This document shows positions 14,358-22,943 of a stretch of DNA of 38,443 bases, piece after piece. Source of the stretch: an uncultured Sphingomonas sp. (lineage in GTDB: Bacteria; Pseudomonadota; Alphaproteobacteria; Sphingomonadales; Sphingomonadaceae); assembly GCA_913775795.1 (NCBI GenBank), contig CAJYLT010000071.1, positions 1 to 38,443 on the forward strand, read 5' to 3'. The notes below the pieces were generated by a model. That model saw only the letters and a program-made list of their open reading frames with translations, searched no databases and had not been told where the DNA came from. The translations under genes and the position numbers were made by a program. Position 1 is the first letter of the stretch, and each line of letters begins with the position of its first letter.

Positions 14358-15866
14358 ATGACGATCGATCGGCGGGCGATGTTGAAGGCAGGGGCCGCGG
14401 GCCTCGCCGGCGCGGCGGCGGGACCGGCGCTGGCCGCCGATCCGGCCGCCAGGCTGCGCCTGGCGGTCGAGGCGGGCCACGCCGCCGCGGTGGAGCGGCT
14501 GCGCCAGTGGATCGCCCTCCCCTCGATCGCCGCGGAGAACCGCGGCTATCCCGAGGGGCCGGAATATATGCGCCGGCTCGCGCTCGACGCGGGCTTCCAG
14601 TCGGCGGAGATCGTGCCGTCGGCGGGCAAGCCCGGCGTGTTCGCGACGCTGGATGCCGGCGCGAAGAAGACGCTCGGCATCTACTTCATGTACGACGTGA
14701 AGCAGTACGATCCGAAGGAATGGTCGAGCCCGCCGCTGGAGGGCCGCATCGTCGACAAGCCGGGCCTCGGCAAGGCGATGGTCGGCCGCGGCGCGGTCAA
14801 CCAGAAGGGGCCGGAGACGACCTTCCTCGCTGCGCTCCACGCGTTCAAGGCGGCGGGGGTGAAGCTGCCCGTCAACCTCGTCCTCGTCGCCGAGGGGGAG
14901 GAGGAAATTGCCTCGCCGCACTTCCACGAGATCGTCCAGACCCCGCGCGTCGCCGCGGCGCTCAGGAAATCGGTCGGCGTCATCATCCCCACCGGCTGGC
15001 AGAACCCGGCGACCGGCGCGGTGACGCTCGCGCTCGGCGCCAAGGGGGCGATGGAGTTCGAGCTTACCGTCGCGGGCGAGAAATGGGGCCGCGGGCCCAA
15101 GGGCGACATCCATTCGAGCGAGAAGGCGCGGGTCGACAGCCCGCCCTGGCGTCTGGTCGCGGCGCTCTCCACCCTCGTCAGCCCGGACGGCAACACGGTG
15201 ATGATCGACGGCATCCAGGACAAGGTGGTGCCGCTGACCCCGCGCCAGCGCGAGCTGATCGCCATGACCGCGCGCGCGACCGACGAGGCATCGACGAAAC
15301 GCCAACTCGGCGTCACCCGCTGGATCGACGACATGGACTGGGAAGCGTCGCTCGTCCGGCTGGCGCAGGTGCCGACGGTCAACATCCAGGGGCTGGTGTC
15401 GGGCTATACCGGCCCCGGCGGCAAGACCGTGCTGCCCGGCCGCGCGACCGCCAAGATCGAGATGCGGCTGGTGCCGGACATGACCATAGACGACACGCTG
15501 GCGAAACTGCGCGCGCATCTCGACAAGCGGGGGTTCAAGGACGTCGAGATCAACGTCTCGGGCGGCTATGGCCCGACCCAGACCGACGAAAAAAGCGCGC
15601 TGATCCGCGCCGAACTCGCGACGTGCGAGCGGCTGGGCGTCCCCGCAACGCTCGCGCCGCGGCTGGCAGGAAGCTGGCCGGGGGTGATCTTCACCGGCCC
15701 GCCGATCAACCTGCCCGCCGGTCAGTTCGGCTTCGGCCACGGCAGTGGCGCGCACGCCCCCGACGAATATTTCCTGATCGAGAGCACCAATCCCAAGGTG
15801 ATGGGGATGAAGGACGCGACGATGGGGTTCGTCGACTTCCTCTATCAGGTCGCGGCGACGGCATGA
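14358..15866 (+). CDS. Exported M20-family peptidase homologue, altered metal site
   Basis: The ATG at 14358 follows GGGGGAG and gives 502 residues with a Tat-like signal (DRRAMLKAG, cleavage near PALA-AD). The fold is that of M20 zinc peptidases and desuccinylases: a catalytic segment AEGEEEIASPH (178-188), the dimerisation-domain GDIHSSE, and the C-terminal HGSGAHAPDEY histidine. Two usual zinc ligands are changed. The HxD motif reads YFMYDVKQ, with Met at 111 in place of His (D113 kept), and the bridging Asp is Asn148 in GRGAVNQKG. It may bind one metal, use other ligands, or be non-peptidase. It probably acts in the periplasm; the substrate is unknown. Confidence 0.82.
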   Translation: MTIDRRAMLKAGAAGLAGAAAGPALAADPAARLRLAVEAGHAAAVERLRQWIALPSIAAENRGYPEGPEYMRRLALDAGFQSAEIVPSAGKPGVFATLDAGAKKTLGIYFMYDVKQYDPKEWSSPPLEGRIVDKPGLGKAMVGRGAVNQKGPETTFLAALHAFKAAGVKLPVNLVLVAEGEEEIASPHFHEIVQTPRVAAALRKSVGVIIPTGWQNPATGAVTLALGAKGAMEFELTVAGEKWGRGPKGDIHSSEKARVDSPPWRLVAALSTLVSPDGNTVMIDGIQDKVVPLTPRQRELIAMTARATDEASTKRQLGVTRWIDDMDWEASLVRLAQVPTVNIQGLVSGYTGPGGKTVLPGRATAKIEMRLVPDMTIDDTLAKLRAHLDKRGFKDVEINVSGGYGPTQTDEKSALIRAELATCERLGVPATLAPRLAGSWPGVIFTGPPINLPAGQFGFGHGSGAHAPDEYFLIESTNPKVMGMKDATMGFVDFLYQVAATA

Positions 15867-15889
15867 AATCGACGTCGCCCTAACCCGCC

Positions 15890-15983
15890 GTCGCCCCGGA
15901 CTTGTTCCGGGGTCCACTTCGCCGCGCACGCACCGGCGTGTTGGCTCGCGGCACGGTGGACCCCGGAACGAGTCCGGGGTGAC
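15890..15983. repeat. Long interspersed inverted repeat, copy 3
   Basis: The 28-bp arms, 15890-15917 and 15956-15983 (outer ends GTCGCCCCGGAC and GTCCGGGGTGAC), flank a 38-base loop. The arms match copy 2 closely (TTGTTCCGGGGTCCAC shared). The element lies between the convergent M20 and M16 genes, where a two-way terminator or mRNA-protecting structure would fit. Confidence 0.85.
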
Positions 15984-15991
15984 GATTTAGG

Positions 15992-18976
15992 TTAGCGTGT
16001 CGCTGGCGCCGCTACCGGCACCGCCGGCGCGGCCGCCGGGGACGCCCCCGCCGCCGGCTTCGCCCCCGCCAGTACCTTCGCCGACGGCACCACCGTCATC
16101 GTCCAGTCGCGGTCGGGTCGCAGATACTTTGCCGCCAAGGCCTGAAGCTCCGCCGGTGCCATCCGGCCGAGGTCCTGCGGCAACGTCGCGATCGAGGCGA
16201 GGCGCTTGGGGTCGCCCGTGCCGCCCGCGGTCTGCTGCATCCAGAAGGTGTTGCCGCTCGACATGCGGATCCAGCTTTGCGCGACCGGCACCTGTGCGCG
16301 GCGAAGCTCGTCCTCGCCCACCGGCGTCGAGACGAGGTCGGCGGCGATCGCGCGTGCGGCCTCGAAGAAGAAGCCGGTCTTGTCGGGCGGCACCTGCCCG
16401 ATCGCGATCAGGCGGCCGCCGCCGGGCATCCCCACCGGCCAGTCGTTGACGACGTTCGGCGTGTAGCTGACCCCCGCCTGGCTGCGCAGACGATCGAACA
16501 GCCGGTCACGGAATACGGCGGCCAGCACCTCGAGCCGGCGGCTCTCGCTGATCGCGTCGCTGCCGCCGCCGGTCGGCCAGGCGATCACCGCCGCGGCCTG
16601 ATTGGGCTGCCCCTCATGCGTGCGCTGGACGGGCGTCGTGTCGTGGCGGGGGAAGTCGGGCGTGGGGCCGGTGATCGGCGCCGCGGGCCGCGGTTTCATC
16701 GCGCCGAACGAGGCGGCGACCGCCTGCACCGCGGCATCGGTCTTGACGTCGCCATACACCTGCACCTCGATCGGGCCGGACGCGAGGATCGGTTCCCAGA
16801 AGACGCGAAACGCCTTGGCGTCCAGCTTCTCGACCGCCTCGCGCGGGGGGACGCCCCAGCGCGCATCGCCATTGTGGAGCAGCTTTTCGAGGTCGCGGCT
16901 CAGCACCGCATCGGGCGACGCCTCGAGCCCCGCATAGCCCGCCAGCATCACCGCGCGGGCGCGGGCGACCGGATTGGGGTCCCACCCGGGCGAGTTGAGC
17001 TTGGCGGCGATCAGCTTGAGCTGGTCGGCCAGGTCGGCGGGCGTCGTCAGCGCGCCGAACATGAACGCATCGTCGTCGATCGCGAAGTCGAGCCCGATCT
17101 GCCGCCCGCTGGTCAGCCGGTCGATCTCTTCCTGCCCGAACTTGCCGATCCCCGAGGGAATGAGCGCAAGGTCCCCCGCCCATGCCGGCGTCACCCGGTC
17201 CGACGGCAGCCCCCGCAGGCCGTTGCCGAACCGCACGCGGATATAGACCTTGTTCGTCTCGGACTCGTTGGGGAAGACCAGCAGCTTGACGCCGTTGGCA
17301 TAGTCGACCTGCTCGATCGACGGCTCGGTCACGACCACCTTGCGCGTCGCGACCTTGCCCGGCGTGCCAAGCTTCGGGAGCTTGTCGAACCCGATCGCGC
17401 CGCCGCGGGTGCGGGCATAGGCGAGCTTCGACACATCCTCGTCGAGGACGGCGGCCAGCCGCGCCTGGACGTTGGTGTCGGGCGTGCGCGTGTTGACCAT
17501 CGCGCGGCGATCGCCCTCGAACACCTTCTTGCTCGCCGCGAGCACGCGGGCGGGGGTGAAAAACTTCTTGGCCACCGCGCCGCGGAAGATGCCGAGCGAC
17601 CCCTCGGACGAGGCGGCGGTTTCGTGGATGTCGACGGCCTGGACGATTTCGTCCGCCTGGATCGCGCCGGCCTCGACACGGCTGGTGTCGACGGCGTTCT
17701 TCATCGCCGCGTCGATCTCCGCCACCTCGCGGTCGATCTCGCCTTGCGTCGGCGCGTTGACCATCGCGTCGGCGATGACGCGGCGCACGTCGCGCACCGC
17801 GATCTCCCAATCCTCGCCCACCGGCACGATCGTGACGGCGGTGAGGTTGGCGGAGCGGGCCACGTCCTGAAGATCGGCATTGGCGGTGATGAAGCTGCCG
17901 CCGCCGCGCGCGCGCGATTCGAGGCGGCGGTTGAGGATGCGGATCGCGATCTGGTCGATCATCCGCTCCTGGTTGAACAGCACCGTGTCGGCAGTGATCG
18001 TCCAGGGGCGCAGGATCGCCATCGTGACGACCGGCGGGATCGAGGGTTCGACCGACACCGCGCTCGCCGGCTTGTCCGCCTGCGGCTTGCCGAAATCGGG
18101 GGTGGGCGTCGCCGCACCCTTGGCCGTCCAGCCGCTGAAATGCTTGGCAACCAGTGCCTGAAGCTGTGCGGGATCGACGTCGCCGGCGATGACGATCGTC
18201 GTGCGGTCTGGCCGGTACCAGCGGTCGTGGAACGCCTGCACGCTGGCGGCGGTCGCGGCGTTCAGCGTCTCTACTGTTCCGATCGGCGAGCGATCGGCCA
18301 GCGGCTGGCCCGCGAAGAACAGGCTGCGCGTCGCGTCCGACAGCCGGCTGGAGGGATTGAGTCGCTCGCGCTGTTCGGCCAGCACCACCGGCCGCTCGGC
18401 CTGGAGCGCCGCGTCGCTCAGCGTCGGCGCGGCCATCATGCCCGCCAGCACCTTCATGCTCTCGTCGAGCCCGGCGGGCGTCGCGGAGGGGAGGTCGAGC
18501 TTGTAGACGGTTTGCGTGAACGTCGTGCTGGCGTTGGTGTCCGAGCCGAAGGTGACGCCGAGGCGCTGCCACAACCGCTTCGATTCGCCGTCGGGGACGT
18601 ATTGCGAGCCGCGGAACGACAGATGCTCGATCAGGTGCGCGAAGCCGCGCTCATTGTCCCGCTCCATCAGCGAGCCGGCGTCGATGCGCACGCGGATCGC
18701 CACCTGCCCCGGCGGCACGCCGTTGCGGCGCACGGCATAGCGGACGCCGTTGGGCAGCGTGCCGAACGTCCATGCCGGGTCGGGCGTGATGTCGCTGCCC
18801 TTGTAGAGCCAGGGCTGGTCCGCGGTCTGGACCGGCCCCGGCTGCATCAGCGGGATCGCCGTCGGGGCGGGCGCGGACTGCGGCGCGGGGGCGGCGGTCT
18901 GGGCGGCGAGCGGGAAAGCGGCGGCGGCAAGCAGCAGCGCGCCGAGCGTCATACGCGAACGGATCGGGGGGATCAT
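15992..18976 (-). CDS. Exported M16-family zinc metallopeptidase (pitrilysin-like)
   Basis: The 994-residue protein has a signal peptide (MTLGALLLAAAAFPLAAQ from residue 9) and an Ala/Pro-rich linker, then two M16 halves. The inverted zinc motif HLIEH gives H114 and H118 as ligands and E117 as catalytic base. E194, in LQAERPVVL, is the expected third ligand about 76 residues later. The C-terminal half, with the ARTRGGAIGF and VQRTHEGQPNQAA regions, is the inactive partner domain. Such proteins degrade peptides in the periplasm. The start is either residue 1 or M9 (8 codons later); no strong ribosome site separates them. It converges on the M20 gene across the inverted repeat. Confidence 0.9.
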   Translation of the reverse strand: MIPPIRSRMTLGALLLAAAAFPLAAQTAAPAPQSAPAPTAIPLMQPGPVQTADQPWLYKGSDITPDPAWTFGTLPNGVRYAVRRNGVPPGQVAIRVRIDAGSLMERDNERGFAHLIEHLSFRGSQYVPDGESKRLWQRLGVTFGSDTNASTTFTQTVYKLDLPSATPAGLDESMKVLAGMMAAPTLSDAALQAERPVVLAEQRERLNPSSRLSDATRSLFFAGQPLADRSPIGTVETLNAATAASVQAFHDRWYRPDRTTIVIAGDVDPAQLQALVAKHFSGWTAKGAATPTPDFGKPQADKPASAVSVEPSIPPVVTMAILRPWTITADTVLFNQERMIDQIAIRILNRRLESRARGGGSFITANADLQDVARSANLTAVTIVPVGEDWEIAVRDVRRVIADAMVNAPTQGEIDREVAEIDAAMKNAVDTSRVEAGAIQADEIVQAVDIHETAASSEGSLGIFRGAVAKKFFTPARVLAASKKVFEGDRRAMVNTRTPDTNVQARLAAVLDEDVSKLAYARTRGGAIGFDKLPKLGTPGKVATRKVVVTEPSIEQVDYANGVKLLVFPNESETNKVYIRVRFGNGLRGLPSDRVTPAWAGDLALIPSGIGKFGQEEIDRLTSGRQIGLDFAIDDDAFMFGALTTPADLADQLKLIAAKLNSPGWDPNPVARARAVMLAGYAGLEASPDAVLSRDLEKLLHNGDARWGVPPREAVEKLDAKAFRVFWEPILASGPIEVQVYGDVKTDAAVQAVAASFGAMKPRPAAPITGPTPDFPRHDTTPVQRTHEGQPNQAAAVIAWPTGGGSDAISESRRLEVLAAVFRDRLFDRLRSQAGVSYTPNVVNDWPVGMPGGGRLIAIGQVPPDKTGFFFEAARAIAADLVSTPVGEDELRRAQVPVAQSWIRMSSGNTFWMQQTAGGTGDPKRLASIATLPQDLGRMAPAELQALAAKYLRPDRDWTMTVVPSAKVLAGAKPAAGASPAAAPAVPVAAPATR

Positions 18977-19188
18977 GCCGGCAAGGCTAGCGGGCTTTGC
19001 CGCGCCCCGCCAGCCCGCCCCTGATCTTCTCGGCCTGCCCCAATCGGAGCGACGCCTGCCATCATTCGGACGCGATGCGCGCCTAGCGGGCGGCGGTCGG
19101 CGCCTCTTGCCGGCAGAGTCGCGTCCACAGCTTATCGGTGCCCGTGCTTACCCAGACCCGCCCTGATCCGCAGACCCGAAGCGCGCCG

Positions 19189-19974
19189 ATGCCCGACCTC
19201 GGCCGGGTGTCGGGCGCGGCCGTACCGGGCGCGGCGCTCGCACAGGAACGGGGGCGGCCGTTCATCATTCGCTACGGCAAGCATCTGCGCGGGCTGTTCG
19301 ACCGGCTGATCGCGGGCTCGTCGCTGGTCCCCAACGATCCCGTCCTCGACATGCGCGACTTCGCCTGGACGTGCGAGCTGCGCCGCCACTGGCGCGCGAT
19401 CCGGGACGAGGCGATGGCGGTGGCGCGCGATCGGGGCGCGGCACCGAGCCTGTCCGATGTGTCGCCGGACCACCGCGCGATCGCCGCACCCCAGATGTGG
19501 CGGTCCTTCTTCCTCCACGGCTACGGCTATCCCATCGAAGAGAACATCGCCCGGTGTCCCGCGACCGCGGCGGCGGTGGCGAACATCCCCGGCCTCGTCA
19601 GCGCGTTCTTCTCGATCCTCGCGCCCGGCACGCACATCCCCGCGCATCGCGGCGTGACCAAAGGGCTCATCACCTGTCACCTCGGGCTGGTCGTGCCGCC
19701 GGACGGCGATATCCGGATGCGCGTCGCCGACCGCGTCGTGCGCTGGGCCGAAGGGGAGACGCTCGTCTTCGACGACACCTGGGATCACGAGGTCTGGAAC
19801 GACAGCGCCGGCACGCGCGTCGTCCTCCTCATCCAGTTCGAGCGGCCGCTTGCCCAGCCGGGCAAGTGGTTCGCCGACCTTTTCATGGGCTTCGTGCGCC
19901 GCTCCGCCTTCGTGCAGGAAGCGCGTGACAACATCCACGCCTGGAACCGCGCGGTCTCGTCCCTCGATACTTGA
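19189..19974 (+). CDS. Aspartyl/asparaginyl beta-hydroxylase family protein
   Basis: This is a 2-oxoglutarate and Fe(II)-dependent oxygenase of the AspH/LpxO family, about 261 residues from the ATG at 19189; a GTG at 19138 is the alternative start and neither has a clear ribosome site. The jelly-roll core shows the first iron histidine in APGTHIPAHRGVTKG, followed by LITCHLGLVVP, and the second in FDDTWDHEVWN. R/N residues near VVLLIQFERP would hold 2-oxoglutarate. Bacterial relatives include LpxO, which hydroxylates lipid A acyl chains, and similar enzymes of unknown substrate. No transmembrane anchor like that of LpxO is evident. The gene is followed by nfu 22 bases later. Confidence 0.82.
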   Translation: MPDLGRVSGAAVPGAALAQERGRPFIIRYGKHLRGLFDRLIAGSSLVPNDPVLDMRDFAWTCELRRHWRAIRDEAMAVARDRGAAPSLSDVSPDHRAIAAPQMWRSFFLHGYGYPIEENIARCPATAAAVANIPGLVSAFFSILAPGTHIPAHRGVTKGLITCHLGLVVPPDGDIRMRVADRVVRWAEGETLVFDDTWDHEVWNDSAGTRVVLLIQFERPLAQPGKWFADLFMGFVRRSAFVQEARDNIHAWNRAVSSLDT

Positions 19975-19996
19975 TCGAAGGCAGGTGCGCGGCCAC

Positions 19997-20581
19997 ATGG
20001 CGGCGATGCTGATCGAAACCGAAGCCACGCCCAATCCCGCGACGATGAAGTTCCTGCCCGGCCGCGAGGTGATGGCCGGCGGCACCCGCGACTTCGCCAG
20101 CCCGGAGGAGGCCGAAGCCTCGCCGCTCGCCGACGCGCTGTTCGGCCTCGGCGACGTGACCGGCGTCTTCTTCGGCCGCGATTTCGTGAGCGTCACCGCC
20201 GCCCCCGGCACCGATTGGGCGGGCCTCAAGCCCGACGTGCTCGGCATCCTGCTCGACCATTTCGCCGGCGACATGCCGCTGTTCCGCCCCGGCAGCGCCG
20301 CGGGCATCGCCGTCCCCCCGGCGGATCAGGTGTTCGCCGAGGACCCCGAGGATGCCGACATCGTCGCGCAGATCCGCGAGCTGATCGACACGCGCGTCCG
20401 CCCCGCGGTCGCCAATGACGGCGGCGACATCGTCTATCGCGGGTTCGAGAAGGGTAAGGTCTATCTCCAGATGCAGGGCGCCTGCTCCGGCTGCCCCTCG
20501 TCCACCGCGACGCTGAAGCAGGGGATCGAACAGCTCCTCCGCTATTACGTGCCTGAAGTGACCGAGGTGCGCGCGGTCTGA
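19997..20581 (+). CDS. nfu: Nfu-type iron-sulfur cluster carrier
   Basis: This is a two-domain Fe-S scaffold/carrier of 194 residues. The N-terminal Nfu domain (about 5-90) starts ETEATPNPATMKFLPG, which is diagnostic. The C-terminal NifU-like domain (about 118-190) has the cluster-binding pair C163-x-x-C166 in GACSGCPSS. It passes 4Fe-4S clusters to client enzymes; MiaB and other Fe-S proteins in this window are plausible recipients (inference). The ATG at 19997 is preferred; a second in-frame ATG three codons on (MLIETEA) is possible. AGGCAGG lies upstream. Confidence 0.92.
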   Translation: MAAMLIETEATPNPATMKFLPGREVMAGGTRDFASPEEAEASPLADALFGLGDVTGVFFGRDFVSVTAAPGTDWAGLKPDVLGILLDHFAGDMPLFRPGSAAGIAVPPADQVFAEDPEDADIVAQIRELIDTRVRPAVANDGGDIVYRGFEKGKVYLQMQGACSGCPSSTATLKQGIEQLLRYYVPEVTEVRAV

Positions 20582-20627
20582 ACCCGCGCGCGCTTTCCAT
20601 CATCCAGCCAGAACAGGGGAACGCCCA

Positions 20628-21218
20628 ATGGGTCAGCCGCTCGACGACGCCGCGCTCGACACGATCTTTCGCACCGCGCGCACCTATAACGGCTATGACG
20701 ACACCCCCGTGACGGAGGATGACGTCCGCGCGATCTACGACCTCATCAAGATGGGGCCGACGTCGGCGAACCAGCAGCCCGCGCGCTTCGTCTGGGTGCT
20801 GGGCGACGAGGCCAAGGAAAAGCTTGCGGCCACCGCCAGCGACTCCAATGCCGACAAGATCCGCAAGGCGCCTGCCAGCGTCGTGATCGGCATGGACCTC
20901 GACTTTCACGAGCAGCTCCCCTGGCTGTTCCCGCACACCGACGCCAAGAGCTGGTTCAAGACCGAGGAGGCGCTGCGCGAAAGCGCGTTCCGCAATTCCT
21001 CGCTCCAAGGTGCCTATTTCATCATCGCCGCGCGCGCGCTCGGCTGGGACACCGGGCCGATGTCGGGCTTCGACCCCGACAAGGTGAACGCCGCCTTCTT
21101 CGGCGACCAGCCGCGGGTGCGCGTCAACTTCATCTCGACTTTCGGCAAAGGCGATCCCTCGACGATCTTCGACCGCAGCCCGCGGCCCGAGTTCGAGACG
21201 TTCGGGCGTATCGAATAA
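20628..21218 (+). CDS. RutE/HadB-type nitroreductase family reductase
   Basis: The 196-residue length and sequence fit the RutE/HadB subfamily of FMN nitroreductases: the start MGQPLDDAALDTIFRTARTYN, PTSANQQPARFVWV for FMN contact, and a C-terminal FISTFGKGDPSTIFDRSPR segment. RutE reduces malonic semialdehyde in uracil degradation, but no rut genes are nearby, so the substrate here is uncertain. GGGGAACG precedes the ATG. It runs into tsaB four bases later, so it is probably in the same transcript. Confidence 0.88.
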   Translation: MGQPLDDAALDTIFRTARTYNGYDDTPVTEDDVRAIYDLIKMGPTSANQQPARFVWVLGDEAKEKLAATASDSNADKIRKAPASVVIGMDLDFHEQLPWLFPHTDAKSWFKTEEALRESAFRNSSLQGAYFIIAARALGWDTGPMSGFDPDKVNAAFFGDQPRVRVNFISTFGKGDPSTIFDRSPRPEFETFGRIE

Positions 21219-21222
21219 GCCC

Positions 21223-21840
21223 TTGCGCACGCTCGTCATCGAGACTGCGACCGCCGCCTGCTCCGTGGCGCTGATCGAGGCGGGCGGGGTGGTCGACGCG
21301 CGCCACGAGATCGTCGGGCGCGGCCATGCCGAGCGGCTGCTGCCGATGATCGCCGAGCTGTTGGACGGCGGGCGGGCGGACGCGATCCTCGTCGATTGCG
21401 GGCCGGGCAGCTTTACCGGCATCCGCGTGGGCCTCGCCGCCGCACGCGGGCTCGCGCTCGGCTGGGGCGCGAGCGTCGCGGGGTACAGCGCGCCGACGCT
21501 GGTCGCGGCGCGTGCCCTTGCCGACCGGCCCGATCTGGCGGCGCTTGCGGTCGTGATGGAAGGGGGGCACGGTGAGGTCTTCGTGCAGACCTTCGACGCC
21601 CCCCTCGCCCCGCGCGGCCCTTTCGCGTCGCTGACGCCGGCGGCGGCGCTCGACCTTCTCGACCCCGCGCTCCCCATCGTCGGCGACGGCGTGCGCCACC
21701 TCGACGGCAGCGACCGGGCGGTCGAGGCACGCCATCCCGTCGCTGCCGACGCGATCCTGCTGGGCGAACGCGACCGCAGTCTGGCGCCCACGCCGATCTA
21801 TGGCCGCGCGCCTGACGCCAAGCTGCCGGGGGCGGCTTGA
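21223..21840 (+). CDS. tsaB: tRNA t6A threonylcarbamoyltransferase subunit TsaB
   Basis: TsaB is the partner of TsaD in the N6-threonylcarbamoyladenosine modification of tRNA position 37. The 205-residue protein shows the ASKHA-fold start LVIETATAACSVAL and the signature VDCGPGSFTGIRVGLAAARGLALG (about 58-81). It uses a TTG start four bases after the previous stop; no upstream ATG is available. The stop overlaps the start of rimI (TTGA). The linked tsaB-rimI pair is widespread in bacteria. Confidence 0.93.
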   Translation: MRTLVIETATAACSVALIEAGGVVDARHEIVGRGHAERLLPMIAELLDGGRADAILVDCGPGSFTGIRVGLAAARGLALGWGASVAGYSAPTLVAARALADRPDLAALAVVMEGGHGEVFVQTFDAPLAPRGPFASLTPAAALDLLDPALPIVGDGVRHLDGSDRAVEARHPVAADAILLGERDRSLAPTPIYGRAPDAKLPGAA

Positions 21841-22313
21841 GCACCGCGGTCGGCGGCACGCTGCTGCGCGCCGGCGGCCCGGCCGAGGTCCGGCTGATCG
21901 ATGCGCTGATGCGCGAGGGGTTCGATCCCCGCTATGGCGAGGCGTGGACGCAGAACCAGTGCCTGGGCATTCTGTCGCTGCCCGGCGTCTGGCTGACGAT
22001 CGCCGAACAGGCGGGCGAGCCGGCGGGCTTCGCGCTCGCCCGGATCGCGGCGGACGAGGCCGAACTGCTGCTCATCGCCGTGCGCCCGGCGATGCGCCGC
22101 CGCGGCGTCGGCGCCGCCCTGCTTCGCGGGATCGTCGCCGATTGCCGCGATCGCCGGGCGAGCGTCCTTCATCTCGAGGTACGCGCAGGAAATGGCGCGA
22201 TAGCACTCTACGAACGCGCAGGATTTCGAAAGGTCGGCGTGCGCCGCGACTATTATCGCGGGTCGACGGGCGAAGTCTTCGACGCGCACAGCTTCAGTCT
22301 CGATCTCGCCTGA
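21837..22313 (+). CDS. rimI: RimI-like GNAT N-acetyltransferase
   Basis: The 158-residue GNAT enzyme has the acetyl-CoA-binding signature LIAVRPAMRRRGVGAALL (about 78-95) and the later EVRAGNGAIALYERAGFRKVG typical of RimI. RimI acetylates the N-terminus of ribosomal protein S18; homologues may have wider protein targets. The start is a TTG overlapping the tsaB stop codon, showing translational coupling, with tsaB codons serving as its leader. The placement after tsaB supports the name more than sequence alone could. Confidence 0.88.
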   Translation: MSTAVGGTLLRAGGPAEVRLIDALMREGFDPRYGEAWTQNQCLGILSLPGVWLTIAEQAGEPAGFALARIAADEAELLLIAVRPAMRRRGVGAALLRGIVADCRDRRASVLHLEVRAGNGAIALYERAGFRKVGVRRDYYRGSTGEVFDAHSFSLDLA

Positions 22314-22422
22314 TCGTCAAAAAGGCGGCCTGCCCGCCTTGAAGTCGCCATCCGTTACCCCGATAGGGGCCGCGAGGAATTGCGCAGCAGACGCATCCCG
22401 CTTGGGTCGAAAAGGACTAGAA

Positions 22423-22836
22423 ATGGATCATCAGAACGCGCTCGACGAAACGCTGGTCACGCTGACCGCGGACATCGTCGCCGCTCATGTCAGCAACAAC
22501 AGCGTCGCCGTCTCGGACCTGCCGCTGCTTATCCAGAACGTGCACGGCGCGCTCGCGGGTCTTGGCGGCGCCGCGCCCGAGCCCGAGACGAAGCAGGAGC
22601 CGGCGGTGTCGGTCCGCGCCTCGATCAAGCCGGACTATCTGGTCTGCCTCGAGGACGGCAAGAAGCTCAAGATGCTCAAGCGCCATCTGATGACGCATTA
22701 TCAGATGACGCCCGAGCAGTACCGCGCCAAGTGGAACCTGCCCGCCGACTATCCGATGGTCGCGCCCAACTATGCCGAGCAGCGCCGGAGCCTGGCCAAG
22801 AAGATCGGCCTGGGCACCAAGCGCCGCAAGCGTTGA
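22423..22836 (+). CDS. mucR: MucR/Ros-family transcriptional regulator
   Basis: The ATG at 22423 (ribosome site AAAGGACT) gives 137 residues. The DNA-binding zinc finger of the Ros/MucR type is visible: cysteine in YLVCLEDGKK, the acidic second ligand position (LED), and the histidine pair HLMTH; MTPEQYRAKWNL is the conserved stretch following it. MucR proteins are nucleoid-like regulators of cell-surface, motility and cell-cycle genes in alphaproteobacteria. The 110 bases upstream hold TTGAAG and GATAGG 17 bases apart, a possible weak promoter. The tail KKIGLGTKRRKR is basic. Confidence 0.92.
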   Translation: MDHQNALDETLVTLTADIVAAHVSNNSVAVSDLPLLIQNVHGALAGLGGAAPEPETKQEPAVSVRASIKPDYLVCLEDGKKLKMLKRHLMTHYQMTPEQYRAKWNLPADYPMVAPNYAEQRRSLAKKIGLGTKRRKR

Positions 22837-22943
22837 TAGGATCGGCGGCTCGGGCACGCGTCCGGGCTGCCGCCCCCGTTCTTGCGAGTCGTTCGCTAAC
22901 CCACGCACTTCCCTCGGCGCGCGCGTCCGATTACATCGGCGCC

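Noticed and set aside
13068..15929. Very long reverse-strand open frame (953 codons) across nrdA, its upstream region and the M20 gene
   Set aside because: It is a shadow frame of GC-rich codons, Arg/Asp/Gly-rich with no motifs, and lies opposite or out of frame with clearly conserved genes.
7532..15983. Spaced repeats considered as a CRISPR array
   Set aside because: The copies are inverted repeats kilobases apart with no regular spacers and no cas genes.
16277..19024. 915-codon forward open frame opposite the M16 peptidase
   Set aside because: Antisense shadow of a conserved gene; low-complexity composition and no recognisable domain.
22322..22340. Hairpin AAGGCGG/CCGCCTT between rimI and mucR as a terminator
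   Set aside because: Only a 7-bp stem, and the T tract would be on the strand without a gene; not convincing for rimI.
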